Source: Pseudomonadales bacterium (GTDB lineage Bacteria > Pseudomonadota > Gammaproteobacteria > Pseudomonadales > Natronospirillaceae). Taken from it: a DNA stretch of 41,427 nt. Below, one piece after another: positions 1-7,959 of the stretch. Position 1 is the first letter of the stretch, and every line of letters begins with the position of its first letter. The translations under genes and the position numbers were made by a program. A model generated the notes under the pieces. That model was not told the origin of the DNA. It did no database searches and was given only the letters and a program-made list of their open reading frames with translations. The stretch spans positions 144,226 through 185,652 of the forward strand of contig JALJPK010000005.1 of assembly GCA_022968985.1 (NCBI GenBank), given 5' to 3'.

Positions 1-88
1 ATTAAGGCTAATAAAACAGAAACGCCTCTAACTTAGTTATTACCAAATAAATTATAAATAATTCAAGAGAACAGCAATAGGCAATACT

Positions 89-712
89 ATGTTTATAAAC
101 CCTGAACAAATTAAAAAAGACAACACTGAGTTTCTTAACAATATGGGTTTACCCTTAATGGATTCCCTTGGATTATTAGAAATAACACAATTAAGAACTT
201 CAAATGAAGTCGCAAACCGCACGATTGTTTTAGCCACCTTTATTCAATTATTATTTGGCGCACCTAATGATTTTGTTGACAGTTATTTTACTGAGCATAA
301 TTTACTTGAAACACTTACTGACGATGAAAAAAGACGCTTACTTATTGATTATGAAGATTGGACTGATAAAGAAAAAAATGACCTAGAGCATTCGATAGAA
401 ATTATTTGGATTTTAGTATGGGCAGGTGGATTAAATAGCAAAGAGCTAACTTTTAATACACCCGTTGACGAAACACTTGCAGCCATGTTGCCGCAGTTTT
501 TTGACAATGAACCACCTACTGATTTTATTAATAACTTCAATTTATTACCTGATCTTAAAATTTTTACAGAACTTGATAAGTTTTATAGAGTTCATGAGTC
601 TGCAAAAAATATAAGCTCAACAAAAGTGTCTCTGAGTTTAGTAAAAACAAGATATAAAATACTTAAATGGATTAATGATAATAGTATTAACTGGGATGGG
701 GTTTCTTCTTAA
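89..712 (+). CDS. Hypothetical protein, 207 aa
   Basis: I do not recognise a family. The product is an acidic soluble protein with no signal peptide or membrane segment. It is rich in Asn, Asp, Glu and Leu and looks mostly helical; Trp-rich stretches such as EDWTDKEKND (about residues 90-99) and IIWILVWAGG (about 105-114) stand out. The ATG is preceded by AATAGGC about 6 nt upstream, a weak Shine-Dalgarno. It is the first gene of a loose run of small + strand genes. About 100 bp without overlap separates it from the next gene, so co-transcription is possible but not shown. A real gene is likely from its length and amino-acid composition; function unknown. Confidence 0.7.
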   Translation: MFINPEQIKKDNTEFLNNMGLPLMDSLGLLEITQLRTSNEVANRTIVLATFIQLLFGAPNDFVDSYFTEHNLLETLTDDEKRRLLIDYEDWTDKEKNDLEHSIEIIWILVWAGGLNSKELTFNTPVDETLAAMLPQFFDNEPPTDFINNFNLLPDLKIFTELDKFYRVHESAKNISSTKVSLSLVKTRYKILKWINDNSINWDGVSS

Positions 713-810
713 ATTTAATGTAAGATATTAAATACTGATTGAACATATAATAAAGGTTTTAACTCAAAGATAAACGACTCAGGATAAACAATATACAAAC
801 AGGAATACAT

Positions 811-1365
811 ATGAAAAGTGACCTAGTCAGAAAATGGTTTGGTAAAGATTTTGACAAATTAGATCCACTATTACAAAAACTTCATATATTAGGTGGTGAA
901 CTGTCAGGATCGGTCGATATATCTTATGGAAAGGGGTTGTCGGGTTTTATCGGTAAAAGATTGGCTCATAAAATACAACTACCAAAAAAAGGCCACCATA
1001 AAATAGTTGTTGTTATCTTTTTTTCTAAAAATGGATTACATTGGAAAAGACAATTTAATAACAATAATATAGTTGAATCATTATTTACGTCTGTTGCAAA
1101 TAATAAAACAAGGTTTTGGATTGAAAAAACAGGACCTTTAACTATGCAGTTAACTGTAGATATTATAAATGGTGCTTGGGTTTGGCGCTGTTTAAATATT
1201 TCGTTATTTGGTATAACAATACCACTTTGGTTAATACCCCGTCTGCATTCATCTAAAAAAATTGTAAATGGACAATATAAATTCCAAGTAGCTTTTAGTT
1301 ACCCATTGCTCGGTAACCTAGTTTCATACAAAGGTGTATTAGAAACTAAGTTTAATGATCTTTAA
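811..1365 (+). CDS. DUF4166-like protein
   Basis: A 184-residue soluble protein resembling the DUF4166 family, which is often found alone or fused behind saccharopine dehydrogenase-like domains. Visible family-like features are the N-terminal 'DKLDPLLQKLH' segment, the G-E-L-S-G stretch at about residues 28-32, the 'GHHKIVVVIFF' strand and the 'WKRQF' motif at about 78-82. The C-terminal 'PLWLIPRLHSSKKIVNGQYKF' type segment fits the same family. No signal peptide is seen. The upstream AACAGGAATACAT gives an AGG Shine-Dalgarno about 8 nt before the ATG. The biochemical role of the family is not established. It lies between an unknown gene and a GNAT gene, and context adds little. Confidence 0.6.
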   Translation: MKSDLVRKWFGKDFDKLDPLLQKLHILGGELSGSVDISYGKGLSGFIGKRLAHKIQLPKKGHHKIVVVIFFSKNGLHWKRQFNNNNIVESLFTSVANNKTRFWIEKTGPLTMQLTVDIINGAWVWRCLNISLFGITIPLWLIPRLHSSKKIVNGQYKFQVAFSYPLLGNLVSYKGVLETKFNDL

Positions 1366-1419
1366 TATAAATAAAATATAACAGAATTATGTTGATAGAA
1401 ATATTTAGAGAGTTAATAG

Positions 1420-1881
1420 ATGAAAATAATTAAAGCAAATATAGAAGATGCCCAATGTATCCTAACCATTCAAAAAGAAGCGTATTTATCAGAAGCGGTT
1501 TTGAATGACGATTTTAACATTCCACCTTTAACCCAAACTATAGAGCAACTTAAGGCTGAGTTTTCTCATAAAACAATTTTAAAAATAATTATCAACAATA
1601 AAATTATTGGCAGTGGTCAAGCGCAATTAAAAGGTACAACTTGTTATATTGGTAGAATGGCAATAATTAATGAATTTAAAGGTCAAGGGTTAGGCTCAAA
1701 ACTATTAAGTGTTTTAGAGACTATTTATCCTGAAGCGAATTGTGTTGAATTATTTACAGGCCTTAAAAGTAAAAGTAATTTAGAGATGTACAATCGCCGT
1801 GGTTATAAACAGGTTAGAGAAAAATTAATGGGTAAAACAACGGTTGTATTTTTAGAGAAAACATTAAAACACAACAACTAA
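1420..1881 (+). CDS. GNAT family N-acetyltransferase
   Basis: A 153-residue single-domain GNAT enzyme, predicted to transfer an acetyl group from acetyl-CoA to an unknown amine. The fold is recognisable from the N-terminal 'IKANIEDAQCILTIQKEAY', the central strand 'IGRMAIINEFKGQGLGSKLL' carrying the acetyl-CoA pyrophosphate-binding Q/R-x-x-G-x-G/A motif (KGQGLG, about residues 87-92), and the C-terminal 'LEMYNRRGYKQV' segment typical of GNAT strand 6. Length is normal for the family. It is 36 bp upstream of the cupin gene, so the two may be co-transcribed. Substrate cannot be inferred. Confidence 0.85.
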   Translation: MKIIKANIEDAQCILTIQKEAYLSEAVLNDDFNIPPLTQTIEQLKAEFSHKTILKIIINNKIIGSGQAQLKGTTCYIGRMAIINEFKGQGLGSKLLSVLETIYPEANCVELFTGLKSKSNLEMYNRRGYKQVREKLMGKTTVVFLEKTLKHNN

Positions 1882-1917
1882 TAGACTTCTAATTATCACT
1901 AATACAGGAATCAAATT

Positions 1918-2247
1918 ATGCATATAAACACACTGCCATTTGGAATTACAAATTGGTCAGAAGTTGAAAAAACACAACACACTGGTGATAGAGGTTTGGC
2001 TTATTGGCAAACAAAACAATTTGGTGATATTCGTGTAAGAATGGTTGAATATTCTGCTGGGTATTTAGCGGATCACTGGTGTAATAAAGGGCATATATTA
2101 TTTTGTTTAGAAGGTGAGTTAGACACTGAACTTAAAGATGGCAGAAAATTTACATTAAAACCAGGTATGAGTTATCAGGTTGCTGATAACGCAGAAGCTC
2201 ATCGCTCATCAACAAAAATTGGTGCAAAGCTTTTTGTGGTTGATTAG
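1918..2247 (+). CDS. DHCW-motif cupin-fold protein
   Basis: A 109-residue single cupin barrel. The metal-binding-type region reads 'ADHWCNKGHILFCLEGELD' (about residues 50-68), which matches the small 'DHCW motif cupin' family with the motif here as D-H-W-C. A second cupin motif follows at about 78-100 (PGMSYQVADNAEAHRS), with His as a likely ligand. Such proteins are small cytosolic cupins of unestablished activity. The Shine-Dalgarno is weak (ACAGGAATCAAATT ATG). It sits between the GNAT and NIPSNAP genes. A short CTATAA microsatellite lies directly downstream. Confidence 0.8.
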   Translation: MHINTLPFGITNWSEVEKTQHTGDRGLAYWQTKQFGDIRVRMVEYSAGYLADHWCNKGHILFCLEGELDTELKDGRKFTLKPGMSYQVADNAEAHRSSTKIGAKLFVVD

Positions 2248-2267
2248 ACAGTTATAAATACACAACA

Positions 2268-2302
2268 ACTATAACTATAACTATAACTATAACTATAACT
2301 AT
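2268..2302. repeat. Hexanucleotide microsatellite (ACTATA)n
   Basis: About 5.8 uninterrupted copies of ACTATA lie between the cupin stop codon and the NIPSNAP gene. The tract is intergenic, so copy-number change would alter spacing or an upstream leader rather than a reading frame. Confidence 0.9.
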
Positions 2303-2391
2303 TTTATCCTGTTTGAAGAGTTTTGTTTTTAACATCAAACAAAGGACATTACACAGCTAATTTTTAAATTTATAGTTTTTGGAGAGAAATA

Positions 2392-2697
2392 TTGATCACT
2401 TGTTATCTAAATTATGTAATTGACCCATATAAAGTTAAAGAGTTTGAGCATTACGCCAAACTTTGGATTCCATTAGTGAATAAGTTTGGAGGACAACATC
2501 ATGGTTATTTTTTACCATCTGAAGGCGCTAATAACAGGGCGTTAGCGTTATTTTCGTTCCCTAGTCTAGCTAAATATGAAGAGTATCGAACTCAATCATT
2601 AGGCGATAAAAATTGTATTAATGCATTTAAATATGCTGAAGATACTCGTTGTATCTTGAGTTACGAACGTAGTTTTTTTCGACCAGTTTTTAATTAA
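2392..2697 (+). CDS. NIPSNAP family protein
   Basis: A 101-residue single-domain protein of the NIPSNAP / dimeric alpha-beta barrel type. It is recognised from the start 'CYLNYVIDPYKVKEFEHYAKLW', the 'GYFLPSEGANN' turn (about residues 39-49), 'ALFSFPSLAKYEEYR' (about 52-66) and the terminal 'ERSFFRPV'. The start is TTG: no other Met occurs in the frame, and GGAGAG lies 5 nt before this TTG, an excellent Shine-Dalgarno. Bacterial NIPSNAP proteins are small cytosolic proteins of poorly defined role. It converges on the GlxA-type regulator gene, 31 bp away. Confidence 0.85.
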   Translation: MITCYLNYVIDPYKVKEFEHYAKLWIPLVNKFGGQHHGYFLPSEGANNRALALFSFPSLAKYEEYRTQSLGDKNCINAFKYAEDTRCILSYERSFFRPVFN

Positions 2698-2728
2698 CAT
2701 TTATGTTGTTATGGCTGTTTTATTGCTT

Positions 2729-3688
2729 TTAAATGACACCAAATCGTTTTCTGTATTCGTTTGGTGTGATTTTATACATTTTTTTAAACGCTCTAGTTAA
2801 AACATCAACACTAACTAACCCACCTTGATCGGCTATTATACTTAAACTTAAATTGGTTTGCTCTAAACGTTGTTTAACAAATATCAAACGTGTTTTATTG
2901 ACAAATTTTCCTGGTGAGATACCTACTTTTTGTGTAAAACAACGCGAAAAATTTCTAGAACTCATGTTGGAGCGTAATGCTAATACAGTAATACTTAGAT
3001 CTTTTTTGGGATTATTGTAAATAAAATCACACAATTTACTGAATTTTTTATGTGGTAGGCTTTGAAATTTCAGTTGCTCAGAATATTGTGACTGTCCTCC
3101 TTCTCTTTTGTAATAGATTACAAGATGTTTGGCTATTTTCATTGTGGTTGTTCGTCCAATATCCTCTTCAACCAAAGCCAACGCTAAATCCATTCCAGTT
3201 GTTATACCTGCTGAAGTATAGGTATTACCATCTTTTACATAAATCGCATCGGGTACTATGTCTATTTTTAAGTTGTCTAACAAACTCATTTTTGTAAGAG
3301 TTTCAATATCACCCCAATGTGTTGTGGCTTTTTTTGCGTTAAGTAATCCAGCTTTAGCCAATAATAAACTACCACTACAAATTGATATAATTCGTTTTAC
3401 TTTTTTTGATTGTCGTTGAATATATTGTATTAATTTTATATTTGATAACTGCTCGTATACACCAGCGCCACCAACAATAATTAAACTATCGAACTGGGTT
3501 AATGTTTTAAAAGGCTGAGTTAGTACCTGCATACCAGACGAAGTAAATACTAAACCTCCGTGCTGTGATATTAATTGAATATCATAAAATGACGAATCAT
3601 CTTTTGTTGCGGAAGCGAATACTTCCATCGGCCCAACTAAATCTAAATTTTGAAAATTATTAAAACAAATGAAGGCAATTTTTTTCAT
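2729..3688 (-). CDS. GlxA/FtrA-type transcriptional regulator (DJ-1/PfpI + AraC HTH)
   Basis: A 319-residue regulator with an N-terminal DJ-1/PfpI (class I glutamine amidotransferase-like) domain, about residues 1-190, and a C-terminal AraC-type double helix-turn-helix, about 215-315. The first domain shows 'LDLVGPMEVF', 'IIVGGAG' and the nucleophile-elbow sequence 'ISICSGSLLLAKAGLL' with Cys at about 104. The HTH shows 'SSRNFSRCFTQKVGISPGKFV' and the signature 'ADQGGLVSVDVLTRAFKKM'. Length is usual for GlxA-type regulators. It is transcribed divergently from a stand-alone DJ-1/PfpI gene whose fold matches its own sensor domain, so that gene is a plausible target. The effector is unknown. Confidence 0.92.
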   Translation of the reverse strand: MKKIAFICFNNFQNLDLVGPMEVFASATKDDSSFYDIQLISQHGGLVFTSSGMQVLTQPFKTLTQFDSLIIVGGAGVYEQLSNIKLIQYIQRQSKKVKRIISICSGSLLLAKAGLLNAKKATTHWGDIETLTKMSLLDNLKIDIVPDAIYVKDGNTYTSAGITTGMDLALALVEEDIGRTTTMKIAKHLVIYYKREGGQSQYSEQLKFQSLPHKKFSKLCDFIYNNPKKDLSITVLALRSNMSSRNFSRCFTQKVGISPGKFVNKTRLIFVKQRLEQTNLSLSIIADQGGLVSVDVLTRAFKKMYKITPNEYRKRFGVI

Positions 3689-3817
3689 GGTGATTATTTT
3701 CGTATATTAAACTTATATTAAGTATGGCATAAATAGACGCATTATTGTCATTTACGCCAAATGTATTTACCTCTAGTATTATTAATTCATTACTTAATAA
3801 TAAAAAGAGATAATTTT
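3689..3817. promoter_or_regulatory. Divergent intergenic region between two DJ-1/PfpI genes
   Basis: This 129-bp AT-rich gap must hold the promoters for the GlxA-type regulator (-) and the DJ-1/PfpI gene (+). I could not identify a specific operator. Placement alone suggests auto- and cross-regulation by the AraC-type protein. Confidence 0.4.
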
Positions 3818-4420
3818 ATGACAATTAATATTGCAATCATTGCTTTTAATAATGTTGAAGAGCTTGATTTAGTTGGCCCATGGGAGGTTTTTCAGGAAGC
3901 TGCTAACCTAGATAAGCGTTTTCAAACTCAGGTAATTTCTTTAGATGGCAAAGGGGTGATGGCGGCAAAAGGATTGTTTTTGGGTGTGCATGGTTCCATG
4001 CAAACAAATAAAAAATACGATGTTATTGTATTACCAGGTGGTGTGGGAACTGACGCTCTTATTCAAAATAAAACATTTCTTGAATGTCTAACAACATTAA
4101 CAACACAAGCAACATGGGTAACCAGTGTTTGTACTGGCTCATTTGTTTATGCGCATATGGGGTTATTAAAAGGGCGTAAATGCACTACCTATTATGATGC
4201 TTGTTATGGATTAGAAACTAAAGGCCAAACTGGTGAAGTATTAAGAAATACACGATTTGTGCAAGATGGACATGTTGTTACTGCAGCAGGTGTATCGGCA
4301 GGTATCGATATGTCACTTTGGTTAATTGGGCAGTTAATGACAACCGATTTTGCTCGTGACGTGCAGCAAAAAATCGAATATTTTCCAGAACCGCCGTATC
4401 AAAATGACAACCGCATATAG
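3818..4420 (+). CDS. DJ-1/PfpI family protein, isonitrile hydratase-like
   Basis: A 200-residue stand-alone DJ-1/PfpI protein with 'LDLVGPWEVFQEAA' (Asp of the family's acidic residue), 'DVIVLPGGVGTD' and the nucleophile elbow 'WVTSVCTGSFVYAHMGLLKGR'. This pattern is typical of cyclohexyl-isocyanide (isonitrile) hydratase-like members, where the Cys and its neighbouring Thr act on the substrate. The ATG at 3818 was chosen because AAGAGA lies 8 nt upstream and the protein then starts at the first beta strand (MTINIAIIAF). The frame is open to an ATG at 3761, but that adds 19 residues of unlike sequence. It is divergent from the GlxA-type regulator. Substrate is inferred only. Confidence 0.88.
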   Translation: MTINIAIIAFNNVEELDLVGPWEVFQEAANLDKRFQTQVISLDGKGVMAAKGLFLGVHGSMQTNKKYDVIVLPGGVGTDALIQNKTFLECLTTLTTQATWVTSVCTGSFVYAHMGLLKGRKCTTYYDACYGLETKGQTGEVLRNTRFVQDGHVVTAAGVSAGIDMSLWLIGQLMTTDFARDVQQKIEYFPEPPYQNDNRI

Positions 4421-4430
4421 ATATGACAAA

Positions 4431-4462
4431 AAATGATCGGTTATGTTCATAACTGATCATTT
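4431..4462 (-). terminator. Rho-independent terminator of the RstA-like gene, probably bidirectional
   Basis: An inverted repeat AAATGATC-g-GTTATG / CATAAC-t-GATCATTT sits between the convergent DJ-1 (+) and response-regulator (-) genes. On the - strand it is followed by ATTTTTTG, a usable U-run; on the + strand the run is shorter. Confidence 0.7.
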
Positions 4463-4476
4463 CTGCTCTTGTAGTT

Positions 4477-5169
4477 TTAATTTACTATTAAATTTGTAAA
4501 CTGATAACCTTTTGTTCTTACTGTTTTAATTCGATCCGCACTATCCAGTTTGCCTCTTAACTGTGAGACAGTGATATCTATCAAACGATTTTGCCCATCA
4601 TACTGTATGCCACGCATGTTTTCGAATATCCGTTCTCTAGTCATCACATTTCCTGCGTTTCTTGCTAAAATACCTAACAATTCAAATTCTGGGTTACTTA
4701 ATTCTATTGCTTTATTAAATACTTTGACTTCGCGCATACCAAAATCAATATACACACTACCAAAATCTAAAATACTTTCTACTACTTGAACGGGCTCTTC
4801 ATATAAATTACGACGACGAAGTAACGCTTTTGCTCTTGCTAATACAATTCTAGGTTCTGTTGTTTTTAGTACATAATCATCTGCACCTAATTCAAGTCCT
4901 AGTACTTCATCTATCTGATCATTACGCGATGTTAGCATCATAATCGGACCATTATAATGCGATCGAATTTTCCGACATACTTCCATTCCGTCCATTTTAG
5001 GAAGCATTACATCTAATATTATCAAATCAGGTTTTAATTCTTGGTAACGCTCCATCGCGTCCTGACCGTCAAAACTTAATGTCACTTGATAACCATTATT
5101 TTCAAGAAATTCTTGGGTTAATTGTGCGATCTCAATCTCGTCTTCTACTAAAAAAATATGCTCGTTCAT
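4477..5169 (-). CDS. RstA-like response regulator, OmpR/PhoB family
   Basis: A 230-residue two-domain regulator. The receiver (1-120) has acidic pocket 'VEDE' (8-11), phospho-acceptor Asp53 in 'IILDVMLP', Thr80 and Lys102 in 'DDYVLKTTEP'. The winged-helix DNA-binding domain (about 130-230) contains 'FELLGILARNAGNVMTRE' and 'RGIQYDGQNRLIDITVSQLR'. The 'DY-LKT' and 'RG--YDG--R--D' wording resembles E. coli RstA more than PhoB or OmpR. It is the last gene of a - strand unit, 10 bp after the barrel gene. The RstB-like kinase three genes upstream is its probable partner, and the intervening secreted and outer-membrane genes are plausible targets. Confidence 0.93.
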   Translation of the reverse strand: MNEHIFLVEDEIEIAQLTQEFLENNGYQVTLSFDGQDAMERYQELKPDLIILDVMLPKMDGMEVCRKIRSHYNGPIMMLTSRNDQIDEVLGLELGADDYVLKTTEPRIVLARAKALLRRRNLYEEPVQVVESILDFGSVYIDFGMREVKVFNKAIELSNPEFELLGILARNAGNVMTRERIFENMRGIQYDGQNRLIDITVSQLRGKLDSADRIKTVRTKGYQFTNLIVN

Positions 5170-5179
5170 ATATACCTCG

Positions 5180-6538
5180 TTACTTTGACCAATCTAAACT
5201 TAATAGAAAAATTGATTGATTGTATTGATATTGTTGTTTACTAGAAGTATGAATTTTTAATTGATACTCGCTAGCTATATTAATATTGTTATTTAAGTTG
5301 TAAGTAATTTTATTTATTATTTTAAATTCTTCATCTTGGCGATTAGATAGTTCATCGTAAGTGGTTAATTTATACTGTAACGACTGTGATAATTTATACT
5401 TTTCATTAAAAAACAAATCAACTAAAAACAGTGCGTCCATTCTAATATACTCACTTGCACCAACAACGGAACTTATTTTCAGCTTACTAAATAAAGTTGG
5501 CTTGAATTTCAAATTAAAACGTTTTTTAAATTGAAAATATACAGCGTTTGATTTTGTTGTACTGTTAACTTCTTCAATTTCATAAAAATACAAACTTGAA
5601 TCATCTGGATTGATTGCATCAGTATGACTTTGATAACTTAGATAATTTTGTTGATTGATATTAAAGGTATAACCTATACGGCTACTTTTTAATAAATCTA
5701 ATGTAGGGTTAAAACTTAAAACAAATGTTGAATAATCGTTCGCTGAATAATAATTAAGAGCCAATGGATAACTATGTGATCTTATAACAGATTCATCTAA
5801 TGTGAATTTAGGTTCAACTCTATAATAAACACTACTATTAACCAATGAATCTTTATCAGCAATCATTTCATTTTCTACTTGTGCTGAGGCGAAATGATTA
5901 AGCTGGAAGTCTTGTTTTAATATTTTTATTTTTTTAGATTGATAATTTATGTTTACATTCACTGAATTATTAAATGTTTTATTTTTTGTGTTTTCTAGTC
6001 CAACTAAAGTAGGATCTAAATCTTTATCTTCATACCATGCAATGATGTCGTTGATAATAACTAATTCATTAACATCATCAGTCACTCTATTGTGGTTATT
6101 ATTAAAACCCGACTGTAGAAGAGTGTTGTAATATAATATTGGGATGTTATTTATTATTTTACGTTGGATATTAGCGGCTAACTTAACTTTCTTATAAAAC
6201 ACTTTAATGTTTTGTTTTACTTTTAAAGGTACATTGGTTAAATCTATATTATTAATAACATAAGACAATGTTTGTTCAGCTTGAATAGGTTGATTGTTAT
6301 AAAAATAATTTAAAGCCAGGTCGAAATAATAAACAGGATTATTTTGGTCTTGTTTAATTAATGCGTTTATTAATTGGTCAGCAGCGAAATAATTTTGTTG
6401 TTGCTGTAGTGATTTGATATGTATTTTTGTTTTTTTGAGTTGTTCAACCGTTATATTCTGCGCATGAGCATAATTAACTAAAAACCAAAGAGCGAAAATG
6501 ATAGAAGATGGAATTTTAAATATAGATAATCCCTTCAT
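5180..6538 (-). CDS. TPR plus beta-barrel outer-membrane protein (Slam/DUF560-like)
   Basis: A 452-residue exported protein. A signal peptide ends near 'NYAHA-QN' (about residue 26). Residues 30-130 look like TPR helices ('YFAADQLINALIKQDQNNPV', 'YYFDLALNYFYNNQPIQAEQ'). From about 165 to the end the sequence alternates polar and hydrophobic/aromatic residues as in transmembrane beta strands, closing with 'SIFLLSLDWSK'. TPR plus a roughly 290-residue barrel is the layout of Slam (DUF560) surface-protein translocators, although I could not confirm the family. The ATG at 6538 overlaps the upstream stop by one base (TGATG); a TTG at 6541 is also in frame but less likely. Coupling to the repeat-protein gene suggests the barrel may export or anchor that protein. 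Confidence 0.72.
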   Translation of the reverse strand: MKGLSIFKIPSSIIFALWFLVNYAHAQNITVEQLKKTKIHIKSLQQQQNYFAADQLINALIKQDQNNPVYYFDLALNYFYNNQPIQAEQTLSYVINNIDLTNVPLKVKQNIKVFYKKVKLAANIQRKIINNIPILYYNTLLQSGFNNNHNRVTDDVNELVIINDIIAWYEDKDLDPTLVGLENTKNKTFNNSVNVNINYQSKKIKILKQDFQLNHFASAQVENEMIADKDSLVNSSVYYRVEPKFTLDESVIRSHSYPLALNYYSANDYSTFVLSFNPTLDLLKSSRIGYTFNINQQNYLSYQSHTDAINPDDSSLYFYEIEEVNSTTKSNAVYFQFKKRFNLKFKPTLFSKLKISSVVGASEYIRMDALFLVDLFFNEKYKLSQSLQYKLTTYDELSNRQDEEFKIINKITYNLNNNINIASEYQLKIHTSSKQQYQYNQSIFLLSLDWSK

Positions 6539-7668
6539 CAAATATTACCCTTGTTTGAAGTATTTTTTACTTTAAAATCGGATTTATTAACATTACTTGG
6601 TTTGTGATCAACAGAGGGTTTAATCACAGTATCTGGTTTAATATCAAAATCAGGTTTAAGTTCAATAACTGGTTTAATTAGAGTACCCGGCTTAATATCA
6701 AATACGGGTTTAATTACAGTATCTGGTTTAATTTCAATAACGGGCTTAGTTACAGTACCCGGCTTAATATCAAAATCAGGTTTAAGTTCAATAACTGGTT
6801 TAGTTAGAGTAGCCGGCTTAATATCCAATACGGGTTTAATTACTGTATCTGGTTTAATTTCAATAACGGGCTTAGTAACAGTATCTGGTTTAATATCAAA
6901 ATCAGGTTTAGGTACAGTGCCTGGTTTAATATCAATATCAGGTTTAGGTAAAGTGCCTGGTTTAATATCAATATCAGGTTTAGGTACAGTATCAGGTTTA
7001 ATATCAATATCAGGTTTAGGTAAAGTGCCTGGTTTAATATCAATATCGGGTTTAGTTACAGTGCCTGGCTTAATATCAACACTTGGTTTAATGTCATAAT
7101 CCGGCTTAATGTCATAATCTTGTAAATGGCCAATATCAATTTTAAAACCTTCATCATGGGAGGGCTGATCTGATTCAATTTCATTCAAACTATAATCAAA
7201 ATCAGTATTGTTCGGATTTTGATCTTTATCATTTCGATGTAAATCAATTTCATTCGATTTAAATATATGTTCTTCGAACTGCGGTGCTGCGATTTCTGAA
7301 TGATTCCCAGAAAATCCATCCGTTCGATCTTTTAACCAATTCTGATAAGCGACAAGTTGCTTATCACTCATTTTGTCAACATCACCCCATTGAGAACTCT
7401 CTAATTGCCATAATTCATACAACCAATTCTGTCCATTGGACCCTCCTTGAAATTGAGTAGCTTCAATCTTTTTATGTCTATGCTCACTGTTTTCTAAATT
7501 ATGTAGTTCATGCTCATCATTATCTTGTAAGTTCGATTCATCAAATAAATCGCCTTCTAACCAATCGTCCCAAAGGTATTCGTCATTGTTCGACGCAATA
7601 CTCAACGTTGTTATCACCATAGATATGGTCAACAATAACGCTTTGCTTGTTTTGGTTTGAAAATACAT
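6538..7668 (-). CDS. Secreted decapeptide-repeat protein (DIKPGTVxKP repeats)
   Basis: A 376-residue protein with a Sec-type signal peptide (about 1-26, cleavage near 'LSIA-SNN') and no lipobox. Next comes an acidic Trp-rich domain (27-175) containing 'YLWDDWLEGDLFDE' and 'KMSDKQLVAYQNWLKDR'. About 185-355 is a proline-rich array of roughly 15-17 short repeats of the type D-I-K-P-G-T-V-x-K-P, with a basic Ser/Asn-rich tail. Regular Pro with alternating Lys and Asp predicts an extended, stiff stalk. Its stop codon overlaps the barrel-gene start, so the pair is translationally coupled. I know no named family; periplasmic or surface location is inferred from the signal peptide and partner gene. 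Confidence 0.75.
   Translation of the reverse strand: MYFQTKTSKALLLTISMVITTLSIASNNDEYLWDDWLEGDLFDESNLQDNDEHELHNLENSEHRHKKIEATQFQGGSNGQNWLYELWQLESSQWGDVDKMSDKQLVAYQNWLKDRTDGFSGNHSEIAAPQFEEHIFKSNEIDLHRNDKDQNPNNTDFDYSLNEIESDQPSHDEGFKIDIGHLQDYDIKPDYDIKPSVDIKPGTVTKPDIDIKPGTLPKPDIDIKPDTVPKPDIDIKPGTLPKPDIDIKPGTVPKPDFDIKPDTVTKPVIEIKPDTVIKPVLDIKPATLTKPVIELKPDFDIKPGTVTKPVIEIKPDTVIKPVFDIKPGTLIKPVIELKPDFDIKPDTVIKPSVDHKPSNVNKSDFKVKNTSNKGNI
6600..7115. repeat. 30-bp coding repeat array with a 126-bp higher-order duplication
   Basis: This is the DNA of the decapeptide region of the secreted repeat protein. The basic unit is about 30 bp (for example GGTTTAATATCAATATCAGG and variants). Two consecutive 42-codon blocks, offset by exactly 126 bp, are nearly identical: 'ATCAAAATCAGG' recurs at 6643 and 6769. 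All steps are multiples of 3, so copy-number change keeps the frame. Confidence 0.88.
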
Positions 7669-7826
7669 GAATTATCTCAGCTAAATAAGGGGCTCAAAAG
7701 TACAAGTTAAATGATACTTTTTTAGCTGTTTTCGAGTTGTAGTTTTTCGTATACATCTGTCTAATTAATGTTAGATTTGATGCATTATTCACTTTATTTA
7801 GGAAAAATCGGCTGTTTTATTTGAGT

Positions 7827-7920
7827 TTAACCATTACTGAGATTTATTAACTAATATCATTCTTATTAATCCTTAAAAGTAAGCACAAATTTAGCTTCTC
7901 CATCAGCGTATTTTAATAAT
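7827..7920 (-). pseudogene. Vestigial second 3' end of the RstB-like kinase gene
   Basis: This segment repeats, at an offset of 94 bp, the last codons of the adjacent kinase plus its downstream flank (copy B from 7921 to about 8014). On the - strand it reads KLLKYADGEAKFVLTFKD then a stop, against SDQYGGAKFVLTFKE in the functional gene. The flank (TTAACCATTACTGAG... versus TTAACCGTAACTGAT...) is also duplicated, with roughly 85% identity by eye. An in-frame TGA separates it from the live gene, so it is a remnant and not part of the kinase. Confidence 0.75.
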
Positions 7921-7959
7921 TTAACCGTAACTGATATTCATTAACTAATGTCATTCTTA

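Noticed and set aside
6539-6541. TTG at 6541 as start of the barrel protein
   Set aside because: The adjacent ATG at 6538 overlaps the upstream stop as TGATG, a standard coupling arrangement. TTG would add only one residue.
6840-7099. Open frames overlapping the decapeptide array on both strands (67 and 60 codons, Leu/Asn- and Gly/Leu/Ile-rich)
   Set aside because: They are by-products of the 30-bp repeat, which keeps all in-phase frames free of stops. They have no start site support and overlap a clear gene.
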